From the NCBI RefSeq assembly GCF_023701695.1, contig NZ_JAJOZC010000001.1, positions 4,649,894 to 4,713,893 on the forward strand: DNA of 64,000 bases. Reading direction: 5' to 3'. The DNA is from Streptomyces sp. RKAG290 (GTDB taxonomy: Bacteria > Actinomycetota > Actinomycetes > Streptomycetales > Streptomycetaceae). The notes below the pieces were generated by a model. It did no database searches and was not told the origin of the DNA. It was given only the letters and a program-made list of their open reading frames with translations. The position numbers and the translations under genes are program-made. This document shows, in pieces, positions 51,180 through 58,532 of the stretch (its first letter is position 1; every line of letters starts with the position of its first letter).

Positions 51180-51659
51180 TCAGGCGCCGAGTGTTGTGGC
51201 GAACTGTTCCAGTGCCTCGACCACCAAGGCGTGGTCCTCCGCCTGGGGCAGGCCGGAGACCGTGACCGAGCCGATGACGCCCGCGCCCTCGACCGCGATC
51301 GGGAACGAGCCGCCGTGTGCGGCGTACGTGGCCGGGTTCAGGCGCGAGGCGTCGTCGAACGTCGTCCCCTTCGCCCGGAACCGGGTCCCGACAAGGTAGG
51401 AGCTCTCGCCGTAGCGCTCGACGACCTTGCGCTTGCGGTCGATCCAGGCGTCGTTGTCCGCGCTCGAACCCGGCAGTGCGGCGTGGAACAGCTGCTGGGC
51501 CCCGCGTCGGATGTCGATCGCGACCGGCGCGTGCCGTTCCCGGGCCAGGGCGACGAGCAGGCCGCCGAGCGCGTACGCGTCGTCGTAGCCGAAGTGCGGC
51601 AGTGTCAGCCTGCGCTCCTGAGCGATCAGCTCGGAGATGGTCGGAGCGGTGGGGTTCAT
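51180..51659 (-). CDS. UPF0303 / heme-degrading-domain (GlcG-HbpS-like) protein
   Basis: 159 residues, cytoplasmic. Family blocks present: PVAIDIRRGAQQLFHAALPG, DAWIDRKRKVVERYGESSYL and GGSFPIAVEGAGVIGSVTVS. The UPF0303 group belongs to the GlcG/HbpS fold; its biochemical role is not settled. The ATG overlaps the stop of the Gfo/Idh gene (ATGA), so both are in one operon under the ROK palindrome. Confidence 0.87.
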   Translation of the reverse strand: MNPTAPTISELIAQERRLTLPHFGYDDAYALGGLLVALARERHAPVAIDIRRGAQQLFHAALPGSSADNDAWIDRKRKVVERYGESSYLVGTRFRAKGTTFDDASRLNPATYAAHGGSFPIAVEGAGVIGSVTVSGLPQAEDHALVVEALEQFATTLGA

Positions 51660-52801
51660 GCGGACTGCTCCTCGTCGGCGTGGGCGGGTGCGGTGGCCAG
51701 GGTCACGGTGACGCCTTCGCGGGCCGAGCGGCGGGCGGCCTCCAGCACGTCCAGTGCCGCGGCGGCCTGGAGCGCGGTCACCGGATTGTCGCCCTTGCCG
51801 CGCAGCGCGTCGGCGACCGCCGCGTAGTACGCGGGGTAGTCGCCGGGCAGGGTGCGGACCGGGGTGCCGCCGCCCGTCAGCGGGGACTCGCCCGAGCCGA
51901 GCCGGCCCCACAGCTCCTCGGCCTCCTCGCCCCAGGGTGCGTCCGCCGTCGGGCGTGCGCCCTCGCGCAGGGCGGCCTCCTGGGGGTCCAGGCCGTACTT
52001 CACATAGCCGGCGGTGGAACCGAGCACCCGGAAACGCGGGCCGAGCTGGGCCGTCGTCGCACTCACGTACAGGTGCGAGCGGACCCCGTTCGCGTGGGTG
52101 ATCGCCAGGAACGTGTCGTCGTCCGCGGCCGCACCCGGCCGGCGTACGTCCGACTCCGCGTACACCTGCACCGCCGGCCCGAACAGGACCAGTGCCTGGT
52201 CGACGACGTGGCTGCCCAGGTCGAACAGCAGCCCGCCGATCTCCTCCGGGTCGCCCGACTCGCGCCAGCCGCCCTTCGGCTGCGGGCGCCACCGCTCGAA
52301 GCGGGACTCGAAGCGCTGCACCTCGCCCAGCTCGCCGTCCGCGACGAGCGAGCGGAGGGTGAGGAAGTCGTTGTCCCAGCGCCGGTTCTGGAAGACCGAG
52401 AGCAGCACCCCGTGCTCCTCGGCGAGGGCCGCCAGCTCCCGCGCTTCGGCCGCCGTGCCGGCGATCGGCTTGTCCACGACCACCGGCAGACCGGCCTTGA
52501 TCGCGGCAGCCGCGATCGGGACGTGGGTCTTGTTCGGCGACGCGATCACGATCAGGTCGAGTTCGTCCGCGCGCTGCCACAGCTCGTCCGGCGAAGCGGC
52601 GAACCGGACGCCGGGGAATTCGGCACGGGCCTGCTCGCGCCGCTCCTCGTTCGACGTGACGACCGTGTCCAGGACGAGGCCGTCGGTCGCGGCGATCAGC
52701 GGGGCGTGGAAGACGGAACCCGCCAGGCCGTAGCCGACGAGTCCGACGCGCAGGGGGTTCCCGGACGGTCCGGAGGTCTCGTGAGTCGCGTGGGCAGTCA
52801 T
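51656..52801 (-). CDS. Gfo/Idh/MocA family oxidoreductase
   Basis: 381 residues. The N-terminal Rossmann fold has VGLVGYGLAGSVFHAPLIAA and LIVIASPNKTHVPIA, the VVDKPIAGTAAEA dinucleotide loop, and the C-terminal domain has FDLGSHVVDQAL with the catalytic Asp/His pair. ATG 52801 is chosen because longer frames translate the operator. It is divergent from a ROK repressor and operonic with a UPF0303 gene, suggesting oxidation of a sugar or sugar derivative under sugar-responsive repression. Confidence 0.92.
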   Translation of the reverse strand: MTAHATHETSGPSGNPLRVGLVGYGLAGSVFHAPLIAATDGLVLDTVVTSNEERREQARAEFPGVRFAASPDELWQRADELDLIVIASPNKTHVPIAAAAIKAGLPVVVDKPIAGTAAEARELAALAEEHGVLLSVFQNRRWDNDFLTLRSLVADGELGEVQRFESRFERWRPQPKGGWRESGDPEEIGGLLFDLGSHVVDQALVLFGPAVQVYAESDVRRPGAAADDDTFLAITHANGVRSHLYVSATTAQLGPRFRVLGSTAGYVKYGLDPQEAALREGARPTADAPWGEEAEELWGRLGSGESPLTGGGTPVRTLPGDYPAYYAAVADALRGKGDNPVTALQAAAALDVLEAARRSAREGVTVTLATAPAHADEEQSA

Positions 52802-52807
52802 GCCTAC

Positions 52808-52834
52808 CACTTTGGCAACGCTGTTGCCAAAGTG
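52808..52834. promoter_or_regulatory. 27-base perfect palindrome, ROK operator
   Basis: CACTTTGGCAAC - GCT - GTTGCCAAAGTG. It sits between the divergent Gfo/Idh and ROK genes. For the ROK gene, TTGCCA (52824-52829) inside the right arm is a -35 with GACAAT at 52846-52851 as -10 (spacer 16), 6 bases before the GTG, so the ROK mRNA is probably leaderless and repressed by its own product. Confidence 0.85.
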
Positions 52835-52857
52835 CAAGCGCGGGAGACAATGGGTCT

Positions 52858-54000
52858 GTGAACAGGAGTAATAGCGGCGCGAACCTGCCGACGCTGCGCA
52901 GCCACAACGCAGCGCTCGTGCTGGACCTGCTGCGGGTCGCGGGCGAGCGCGGGATCAGCCGGCTCGAACTCGCCGAACGGACGGGGCTCACCCCGCAGGC
53001 TGTCAGCAAGATCACCGCCCGGCTGCGGGCCGAGGGGCTGGTGGCCGAGGCCGGCCACCGCGCTTCCACGGGAGGCAAGCCCCGGACCGTGCTGCGGCTG
53101 GTGCCGGAAGCAGGCCATGCGGTGGGGCTCCATCTGGACCGAGACGGGCTGACCGTGGTGCTCGTCGACCTCGCGGGCGCGGTGGCCGCGAGCAGTACGG
53201 CTCCGCTGGACTTCGGCGCCCCCGCCGACGAGGTGGTCGCGGCGGCGGCCGGGGCGGTCGCCGCCGTGCGCGGCGACGACACGCGGCCGGTGCTCGGCGT
53301 GGGGGCCGCCGTACCGGGGCCGCTCGACCACCGGGGCGGGGTGCTGCACCGCGTCACGGGGTTCCCGCAGTGGGACGGTTACCGGCTCGGGGACGCCCTC
53401 GCGGCGCTGACCGGGCTGCCCGTGGTCATCGACAAGGACACCAACGCCGCGGCCTTCGGACTCGCTCTGCAGGCCGCCGGCGACGGCGCGGGTGACGGCG
53501 ACTTCGCGTATCTCCATCTCGGGACCGGGCTCGGTGCCGGGCTGGTGCTCGGTGGCGCGCTGCACCGCGGGGCCCGGACCGGAGCTGGTGAATTCGGCCA
53601 CCAGACCGTCCAGCTGGACGGGGTGCTGTGCAGCTGCGGCGGGCGCGGCTGCATCGAGGCGCTCTGTCTGGCGGCCGTCGCCCGCGGCGACGCCGCCGAG
53701 GCCGCGCGGGTGCTCGGCACGGGCGCGGCCAATCTGGTCGGGCTGCTCGACATCGACCGGGTGGTGCTGGGCGGACGCACCGTCGCCGCCGACCCGGACG
53801 CGTACGTCCGAGGGGTACGCGCCGTGCTCGACGAGCGCGCCAGGCGGGACGGGGCCGACGGGGTGCCGGTCCCGGTCGTCGCCGCCCAGGGAGGTGACCG
53901 CCCGGTCGCCGAAGGGGCGGCGCAGCTGGTCCTCGCCCCGCTGTTCGGCCGCGTCGGCGGCGCGGAAGCGGGCAGCGACCCGGAGCGGGGCGGGGGCTGA
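52858..54000 (+). CDS. ROK family transcriptional regulator
   Basis: 380 residues. The N-terminal winged helix (about 20-70) reads LDLLRVAGERGISRLELAER, TGLTPQAVSKITARLRAEG. The ROK kinase-like domain follows, with VIDKDTNAAAFG, LHLGTGLGAGLV and the zinc motif CSCGGRGCIEA near 259. GTG 52858. The divergent Gfo/Idh-UPF0303 operon and the perfect palindrome make it a local repressor whose ligand is probably a sugar or its phosphate. Confidence 0.92.
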   Translation: MNRSNSGANLPTLRSHNAALVLDLLRVAGERGISRLELAERTGLTPQAVSKITARLRAEGLVAEAGHRASTGGKPRTVLRLVPEAGHAVGLHLDRDGLTVVLVDLAGAVAASSTAPLDFGAPADEVVAAAAGAVAAVRGDDTRPVLGVGAAVPGPLDHRGGVLHRVTGFPQWDGYRLGDALAALTGLPVVIDKDTNAAAFGLALQAAGDGAGDGDFAYLHLGTGLGAGLVLGGALHRGARTGAGEFGHQTVQLDGVLCSCGGRGCIEALCLAAVARGDAAEAARVLGTGAANLVGLLDIDRVVLGGRTVAADPDAYVRGVRAVLDERARRDGADGVPVPVVAAQGGDRPVAEGAAQLVLAPLFGRVGGAEAGSDPERGGG

Positions 54001-54314
54001 GCCCGCCGGAGCTGAGTCCTGTCTCCTTGCCGTCACGCAGGGGACGAACCCCGCCCGCCTGCCGCCCCTCCCGCGATCGCTCCACCCTGCCCGGCTGCCG
54101 TCCCGCCGTCCCGCGATCGCTCCACCCCGCCCGGACCCGTCTCACCAGCGGTCCGAGGTGGGCTGATCGGGGTGTTCCGCGCGGCCGACCGGGCGGCTTC
54201 GCGGCATGTCTGCGGCGGTGGGGCCGTGGCGGCGTGGCAGCGTCCCGGCCCATACCGGTGAACTCCGGGTCCGGGGCGAGCCGTCCGTTTCCGCGAGCAG
54301 CGAAGGCCGCCCCC

Positions 54315-55516
54315 ATGCCCCCCACACCGCCCCACCCGCCACACCTCCGGAACACCCGGCGCCGCCGCCCTCACCCCAGGGCCGGACCAGGCACGGGCTC
54401 GCGCTCGGGCTCGCCGCCGCGAGTGTCGTTCCCGCCGTCGTGCTCGGCGGCCCCGCGACCGCGTCCGCCGCCCCGCAACGCAGCCCGGCCGCCGCACAGG
54501 CATCCGTGCCGACCCGGGCAACGGCCTCCGCGCCGGTCTCCGTCACCGCCGACCAGCAGCCCTCATGCGGTGATCCGGAGGCCGCCGAATTCCCGATTGA
54601 CACCCGGATCCACGGCGGCCCCGACACGTACGCCTCCGGCGGCGGCTACGGCACCTGGTTCCTGGACCTGACCAACACCACCTCGCGGTCCTGCCGGTCC
54701 ATCCACCCGGTCCTGGTCCTTACCGACGACGACCGCAAGCTGACCTCGGACCAGATCCAGCTGCAGTTCTCCGAGCGCGCCCACCCCGGTGTGGAGCACC
54801 GCGTCATCTGGGAGACGACCGACCGGGACGAGCACATCGGCGTCTTCGGCGGCGAGGGCGACGAAGCCTTCGGCGGGTTCACCGTGCCCGCCGGACGCAC
54901 CGTCACCGTCCAGGTCCGGCTCGCGTTCACCTCCGACACCAGCCCCGGCCGGATCACCGCCAACGCCGCGATCGTCCAGCGGCAGCACCCGCCGGCCGGC
55001 CGGACCGAACGCGGCGGAGCGCCGAAGGGAAGTGACGGGGAGTGGGTCGGTGAGTCCGAGGACTACCCGTTCTCCGTGGTCGAGGACAGCGAGGCCGAGG
55101 ACAGCGGGGACGAGGGCGTGGACAGCGACGCGACCGGCAAGGAAAGCGACGGCACCGCCGAGGTCGGCGGGGTCGGGGAGGGCCGTGAGGGTCGTGAGAC
55201 CCCCGGGACCGGCAGGGAGAGCGCCGGTACGGGGAAGGAGCGCGACCGGCTCCCCGACGGCACCCGCCCCGGCACCGGCGACAGCAACAGCCCCAGTACC
55301 GGCCCCAGTACCGGCCCCAGTACCGGCACCGGCACCGGAACCACCGGCACCCCGCGTCCGGTCGCGCCCGGCCGTGATCCGGCCGGTATCCCGGAGCTCG
55401 CCAGCACGGGAATCCCCGTACCGGTGCCCTTCACCGGCCTCGCCGTCGCCGGTTTCCTGATCGGCGGCGGAGCCGTGCTGGTCCGCGCCCGCCGGACGCG
55501 CCGGGCCCGCGCCTGA
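54315..55516 (+). CDS. LAxTG-anchored surface protein (N-terminus probably frameshifted)
   Basis: Secreted protein. A long signal peptide (GRTRHGLALGLAAASVVPAV to ATASA), then a beta domain (WFLDLTNTTSRSCRSIHPVL, VTVQVRLAFTSDTSPGRITA) and an acidic Gly/Thr repeat stalk containing TGPSTGPSTGTGTGTTG. The C-terminus is a sorting signal: ELASTG, hydrophobic helix VPFTGLAVAGFLIGGGAVLV and RARRTRRARA. LAxTG is the class E sortase motif. The body frame opens upstream at 54206, but ATG 54315 with GAAGG at spacing 8 is better and joins the body only if one C is added to the C6 run at 54318-54323. Confidence 0.8.
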
Positions 55517-55710
55517 CTTGGCGCCTCGCGCGCCGGGTGTCGGGGACGTGCCGGGCCGCACCGGACGCGCCGTGCCCGTGCCTGACTTGGAGCCGTCGCG
55601 CCCCGGGCGTCGGGCACGCGTGCGTCGGGCTGTACCGGGCCCGCCGGGCCCGCGCCTGACTCGGCGCCTCGCGCCCCGGGCGTCGGGGACGTGCGCTTCG
55701 CGCCGTTCCC
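55496..55710. repeat. Three imperfect direct repeats of about 70 bases
   Basis: The 3' end of the surface-protein gene (ending CGCGCCTGAC) and the following DNA recur twice, with CCTGACTYGG anchors at 55512, 55581 and 55655. Each copy also has a GCGCC..GGGYGTCGGG block. The first copy carries the real stop codon; the others are non-coding duplicates. Confidence 0.7.
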
Positions 55711-55757
55711 GGCCGGCGCGTCCACCCGTGTTCATGTCCGTCTGCCACCATCGGGCC

Positions 55758-56521
55758 GTGGACTACCCGCACGACCAGGCACCTGGCGCACCGATCCGCT
55801 CCGGCATCCCGGAGCACGGCCGTATCCCCAAGTACTACGCCGTGAAGACCCATGTGGCCGCCCTCATCGAGGAGTTGGGTGAGGGCGGCATGCTGCCGAC
55901 GGAGCGTGACCTGGCCTTGCGCTACGAGGTGTCGCGCGAGACCGTGCGCCAGGCGCTGCGTGAACTGCTCCTGGAGGGGCGGCTGGCCCGGCAGGGCCGG
56001 GGCACGGTGGTCGCGGGCCCCAAGCTGGAGCAGCCGCTCTCCCTCGCGAGCTACACGGAGGGCGTGCGCCGCCAGGGCCGCGCCCCGGGGCGGCATCTCA
56101 TCGGGCTGGAACGGTTCCCCTGCCCCGAGTCGCTCGCCGCCGAGATCGGGGTGGCGCGCGGCGAACCGGTCTGGCACCTGGAGCGGGTGCTGCTCGCCGA
56201 CGACGAGCGGGTCGGCCTGGAGAGCACGTACGTCAGCGTCGCCCGGGTGCCCGACCTGGCCGAGAAGTTCGACCCCGACTCGTCGTTCTACGCCTATCTG
56301 CACGACCGGCTCGGGATCTCCTTCGGCGACGCGGACGAGCGCATCGAGACCGTGCTCGCCACCCCCGCGAGGCGCTGCTCATCGGTACGCCGCCCGCGCT
56401 GCCCATGCTGCTGATCCACCGGGTGTCCCGGGACGGGGGCGGGCAGCCGCTGGAGCGCGTACGGACCCTGTTCCGCGGCGACCGGTTCTCCTTCACCGCC
56501 CACCTGAGCGGACCCGGCTGA
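55758..56521 (+). CDS. GntR family regulator (HutC/UTRA type; frameshifted as sequenced)
   Basis: About 254 residues after repair. The winged helix (about 15-85) includes LPTERDLALRYEVSRETVRQ and ALRELLLEGRLARQGRGTVV. The UTRA ligand domain follows (LAAEIGVARGEPVWHLERVL, ADERIETVLATP). The frame then breaks; the next frame continues EALLIGTPPALPMLLIHRVS and ends at 56521, the normal UTRA ending. One base is missing from the C5 run at 56362-56366. GTG 55758 is taken as start. It precedes a phosphonate-type cluster and HutC-like GGTCTAG motifs lie before both transcription units, so it is the likely regulator. Confidence 0.87.
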
Positions 56522-56548
56522 GCGGACCCGGCTGAGCGGACCCGGCTG
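56503..56548 (+). repeat. Tandem 14-base repeats over the gntR stop codon
   Basis: CTGAGCGGACCCGG occurs three times in tandem, plus a partial copy. The first copy encodes the last codons of gntR and the second contains its TGA. Confidence 0.8.
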
Positions 56549-56617
56549 AGCCGGTAGCGCCACCGGACGGTCCGCGACGACCGCAGGTCGACCCACATCG
56601 ATAACGGAAACGTAACG

Positions 56618-56627
56618 GGTCTAGGCC
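56618..56627. promoter_or_regulatory. GntR operator candidate, aminoethylphosphonate operon
   Basis: GGTCTAGGCC, preceded by TAACG, matches the HutC-type palindrome GGTCTAGACC at 9 of 10 positions. It lies 77 bases before the FAD oxidoreductase start. Related copies precede the phosphatase gene at 62.5 kb. Confidence 0.6.
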
Positions 56628-56703
56628 AAGTTTGGGGCCCAGTTCACCCTCCCGTTGCCGTACCGATCCGTACGGGTCACCCGTCCCGAGGAGCGTTGTC
56701 GTC

Positions 56704-57828
56704 GTGAGAGTCATCGTCGTAGGAGCCGGCGTGGTGGGAACCATGCACGCCTGGCACGCAGTGAACCGCGGCCACGAGGTCGTCCAGATCGAGCGGGAGA
56801 GCGAGGCGCGCGGGGCATCGCTCCGCAATTTCGGACAGATATGGGTCAGCGGCCGGGCCGGCGGCGAGGAGCTGGAGACCGCACTCCGGGCCCGCGAGCT
56901 GTGGGAGTCCATCGGTGAGCGGGTGCCGGGCCTCGGCTTCCGGGCCTGCGGCTCGCTCACCTTGCTGCGCACCGAACGGGAGACCGCCGTCGCCGAGGCG
57001 GCCCTCGCCCGCCCCGATGCGGCGGCCCGCGGCTACAAGCTGCTCACCGCCGACGAGGCCCGCGGGATCAACCCGGCCCTGCGCGGCGACTTCGGCGCCG
57101 CCCTGTGGTGCGAGCGGGACGCGGCCGTCGAGCCGCGCACCGCCCAGCTCGCCCTGAAGCGGGAGCTGCTGGCCTCCGGCCGGTACAGCTACCTCGGGGG
57201 CCGCGAGGTGCGCGAGGTCGTCGGCAGCGCGTCCGTCCGCGACGACCACGGCGACGTGCACACCGGCGACGCCGTGGTCCTGGCCACCGGCGCCTGGCTC
57301 GGCGGCCTCGTCCGCGAGCTGGCCGGGCCCGGTCTGCCGGTGCGGCGGGTCCGTCTGCAGATGATGCAGACCGACCCGCTCGGCGAGGTGCTCACCACGT
57401 CCGTCGCCGACGCCGACAGCTTCCGCTACTACCCGGCCTACCGCGGCGAGGCGCTCGACGCCCTCAACGCCGGCCAGGCCCAGGCCCCCACCGCCGCGGA
57501 ACACCGGATGCAGCTCCTGATGGTGCAGCGCCGCGACGGCGGACTGACCATCGGCGACACCCACGAGTACGAGCACCCCTTCTCCTTCGACACCGTCGAG
57601 GAGCCGTACGAGCACCTCACCGGCGTCGTCGAGTCCTTCCTCGGCCGCCCGCTGCCGAGGATCCGCCACCGCTGGGCCGGGGTCTACGCCCAGTGCACCG
57701 ACACCGGCCGCGTCGTCCACCGCCAGCAGGTGAGGGACGGCGTCTGGCTGGTCACCGGGCCCGGTGGACGCGGCATGACCTGCTCGCCCGCAATTGCCGA
57801 GACGACCGCCGACGAACTGGGCTGGTGA
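56704..57828 (+). CDS. FAD-dependent oxidoreductase, phosphonate-associated (TIGR03364-like)
   Basis: 374 residues of the glycine oxidase/DadA fold. The FAD loop VIVVGAGVVGTMHAWHAVNR opens the protein, and GASLRNFGQIWVSG is a subfamily block. VLATGAWLGGLVRELAG is the second nucleotide-binding strand and TGPGGRGMTCSPAIAE the C-terminal FAD contact. Its immediate coupling to an HAD phosphonatase and a phosphonate-type importer matches the enzymes that oxidise 2-aminoethylphosphonate or its N-methyl derivative to phosphonoacetaldehyde. GTG 56704; its TGA overlaps the next GTG. Cytoplasmic. Confidence 0.87.
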   Translation: MRVIVVGAGVVGTMHAWHAVNRGHEVVQIERESEARGASLRNFGQIWVSGRAGGEELETALRARELWESIGERVPGLGFRACGSLTLLRTERETAVAEAALARPDAAARGYKLLTADEARGINPALRGDFGAALWCERDAAVEPRTAQLALKRELLASGRYSYLGGREVREVVGSASVRDDHGDVHTGDAVVLATGAWLGGLVRELAGPGLPVRRVRLQMMQTDPLGEVLTTSVADADSFRYYPAYRGEALDALNAGQAQAPTAAEHRMQLLMVQRRDGGLTIGDTHEYEHPFSFDTVEEPYEHLTGVVESFLGRPLPRIRHRWAGVYAQCTDTGRVVHRQQVRDGVWLVTGPGGRGMTCSPAIAETTADELGW

Positions 57829-58532
57829 AGAAGTTGACCACGAACAATCCCCGCAACCTGATCGTCCTCGACATGGCGGGCACCACCGTCGCCGACGGCG
57901 GCCTCGTCGAGCAGGCCTTCTCCGCCGCCGCCGAACACCTCGGTGTGCGGCCCGGCTCCGCCGACCACGCCGCCAAGCTCGACCACGTGCGCGCCACCAT
58001 GGGCGAGTCCAAGATCACCGTCTTCCGTCACCTCTTCGGCGAGGAGTCCCTGGCCCAGCAGGCCAACTCCGCCTTCGAGGAGGCGTACGGGAAGCTGGTC
58101 GACGCCGGTGGCATCGCCCCGGTCCCGGGCGCCCGCGAGGCCGTCGAGCAGCTCAGGTCCGAGGGCCGGACCGTGGTCCTGTCCACCGGTTTCGCCCGCA
58201 CCACCCAGGACGCGATCCTCGCCGCACTCGGCTGGCAGGACCTGGTCGAGCTGACCCTCTGCCCCGCCGACGCGGGCGGTCGCGGCCGCCCCTACCCGGA
58301 CATGGTCCTCACGGCCCTCCTGCGCACCGGGGCCGTGGACGACGTCCGGCAGATCGTCGTCGCGGGGGACACCTCGTACGACATGCTCAGCGGCGTACGC
58401 TCCGGGGCCGGGATCGTCGCGGGTGTCCTCACCGGCGCCCACGACAAGGACCGGCTGAGGGGCAGCGGCGCCACCCACGTGCTCGGCTCCGTCGCCGAAC
58501 TGCCCGGCCTGATCGCGCGGGCCGAGGCGTGA
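57825..58532 (+). CDS. HAD-type phosphonatase-like hydrolase (TIGR03351-like)
   Basis: 235 residues. HAD motif I is LDMAGTTV (Asp nucleophile), motif II is VVLSTGFAR and motif IV VVAGDTSYDM. The cap has TMGESKITVFRHL, where Lys63 falls in the position of the Schiff-base Lys of phosphonoacetaldehyde hydrolase (MGxxK). This supports C-P bond cleavage of phosphonoacetaldehyde to acetaldehyde and phosphate, the step after the preceding oxidase. GTG 57825 overlaps the oxidase stop, and its own TGA overlaps the GTG of the ABC gene. Cytoplasmic. Confidence 0.87.
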   Translation: MKKLTTNNPRNLIVLDMAGTTVADGGLVEQAFSAAAEHLGVRPGSADHAAKLDHVRATMGESKITVFRHLFGEESLAQQANSAFEEAYGKLVDAGGIAPVPGAREAVEQLRSEGRTVVLSTGFARTTQDAILAALGWQDLVELTLCPADAGGRGRPYPDMVLTALLRTGAVDDVRQIVVAGDTSYDMLSGVRSGAGIVAGVLTGAHDKDRLRGSGATHVLGSVAELPGLIARAEA

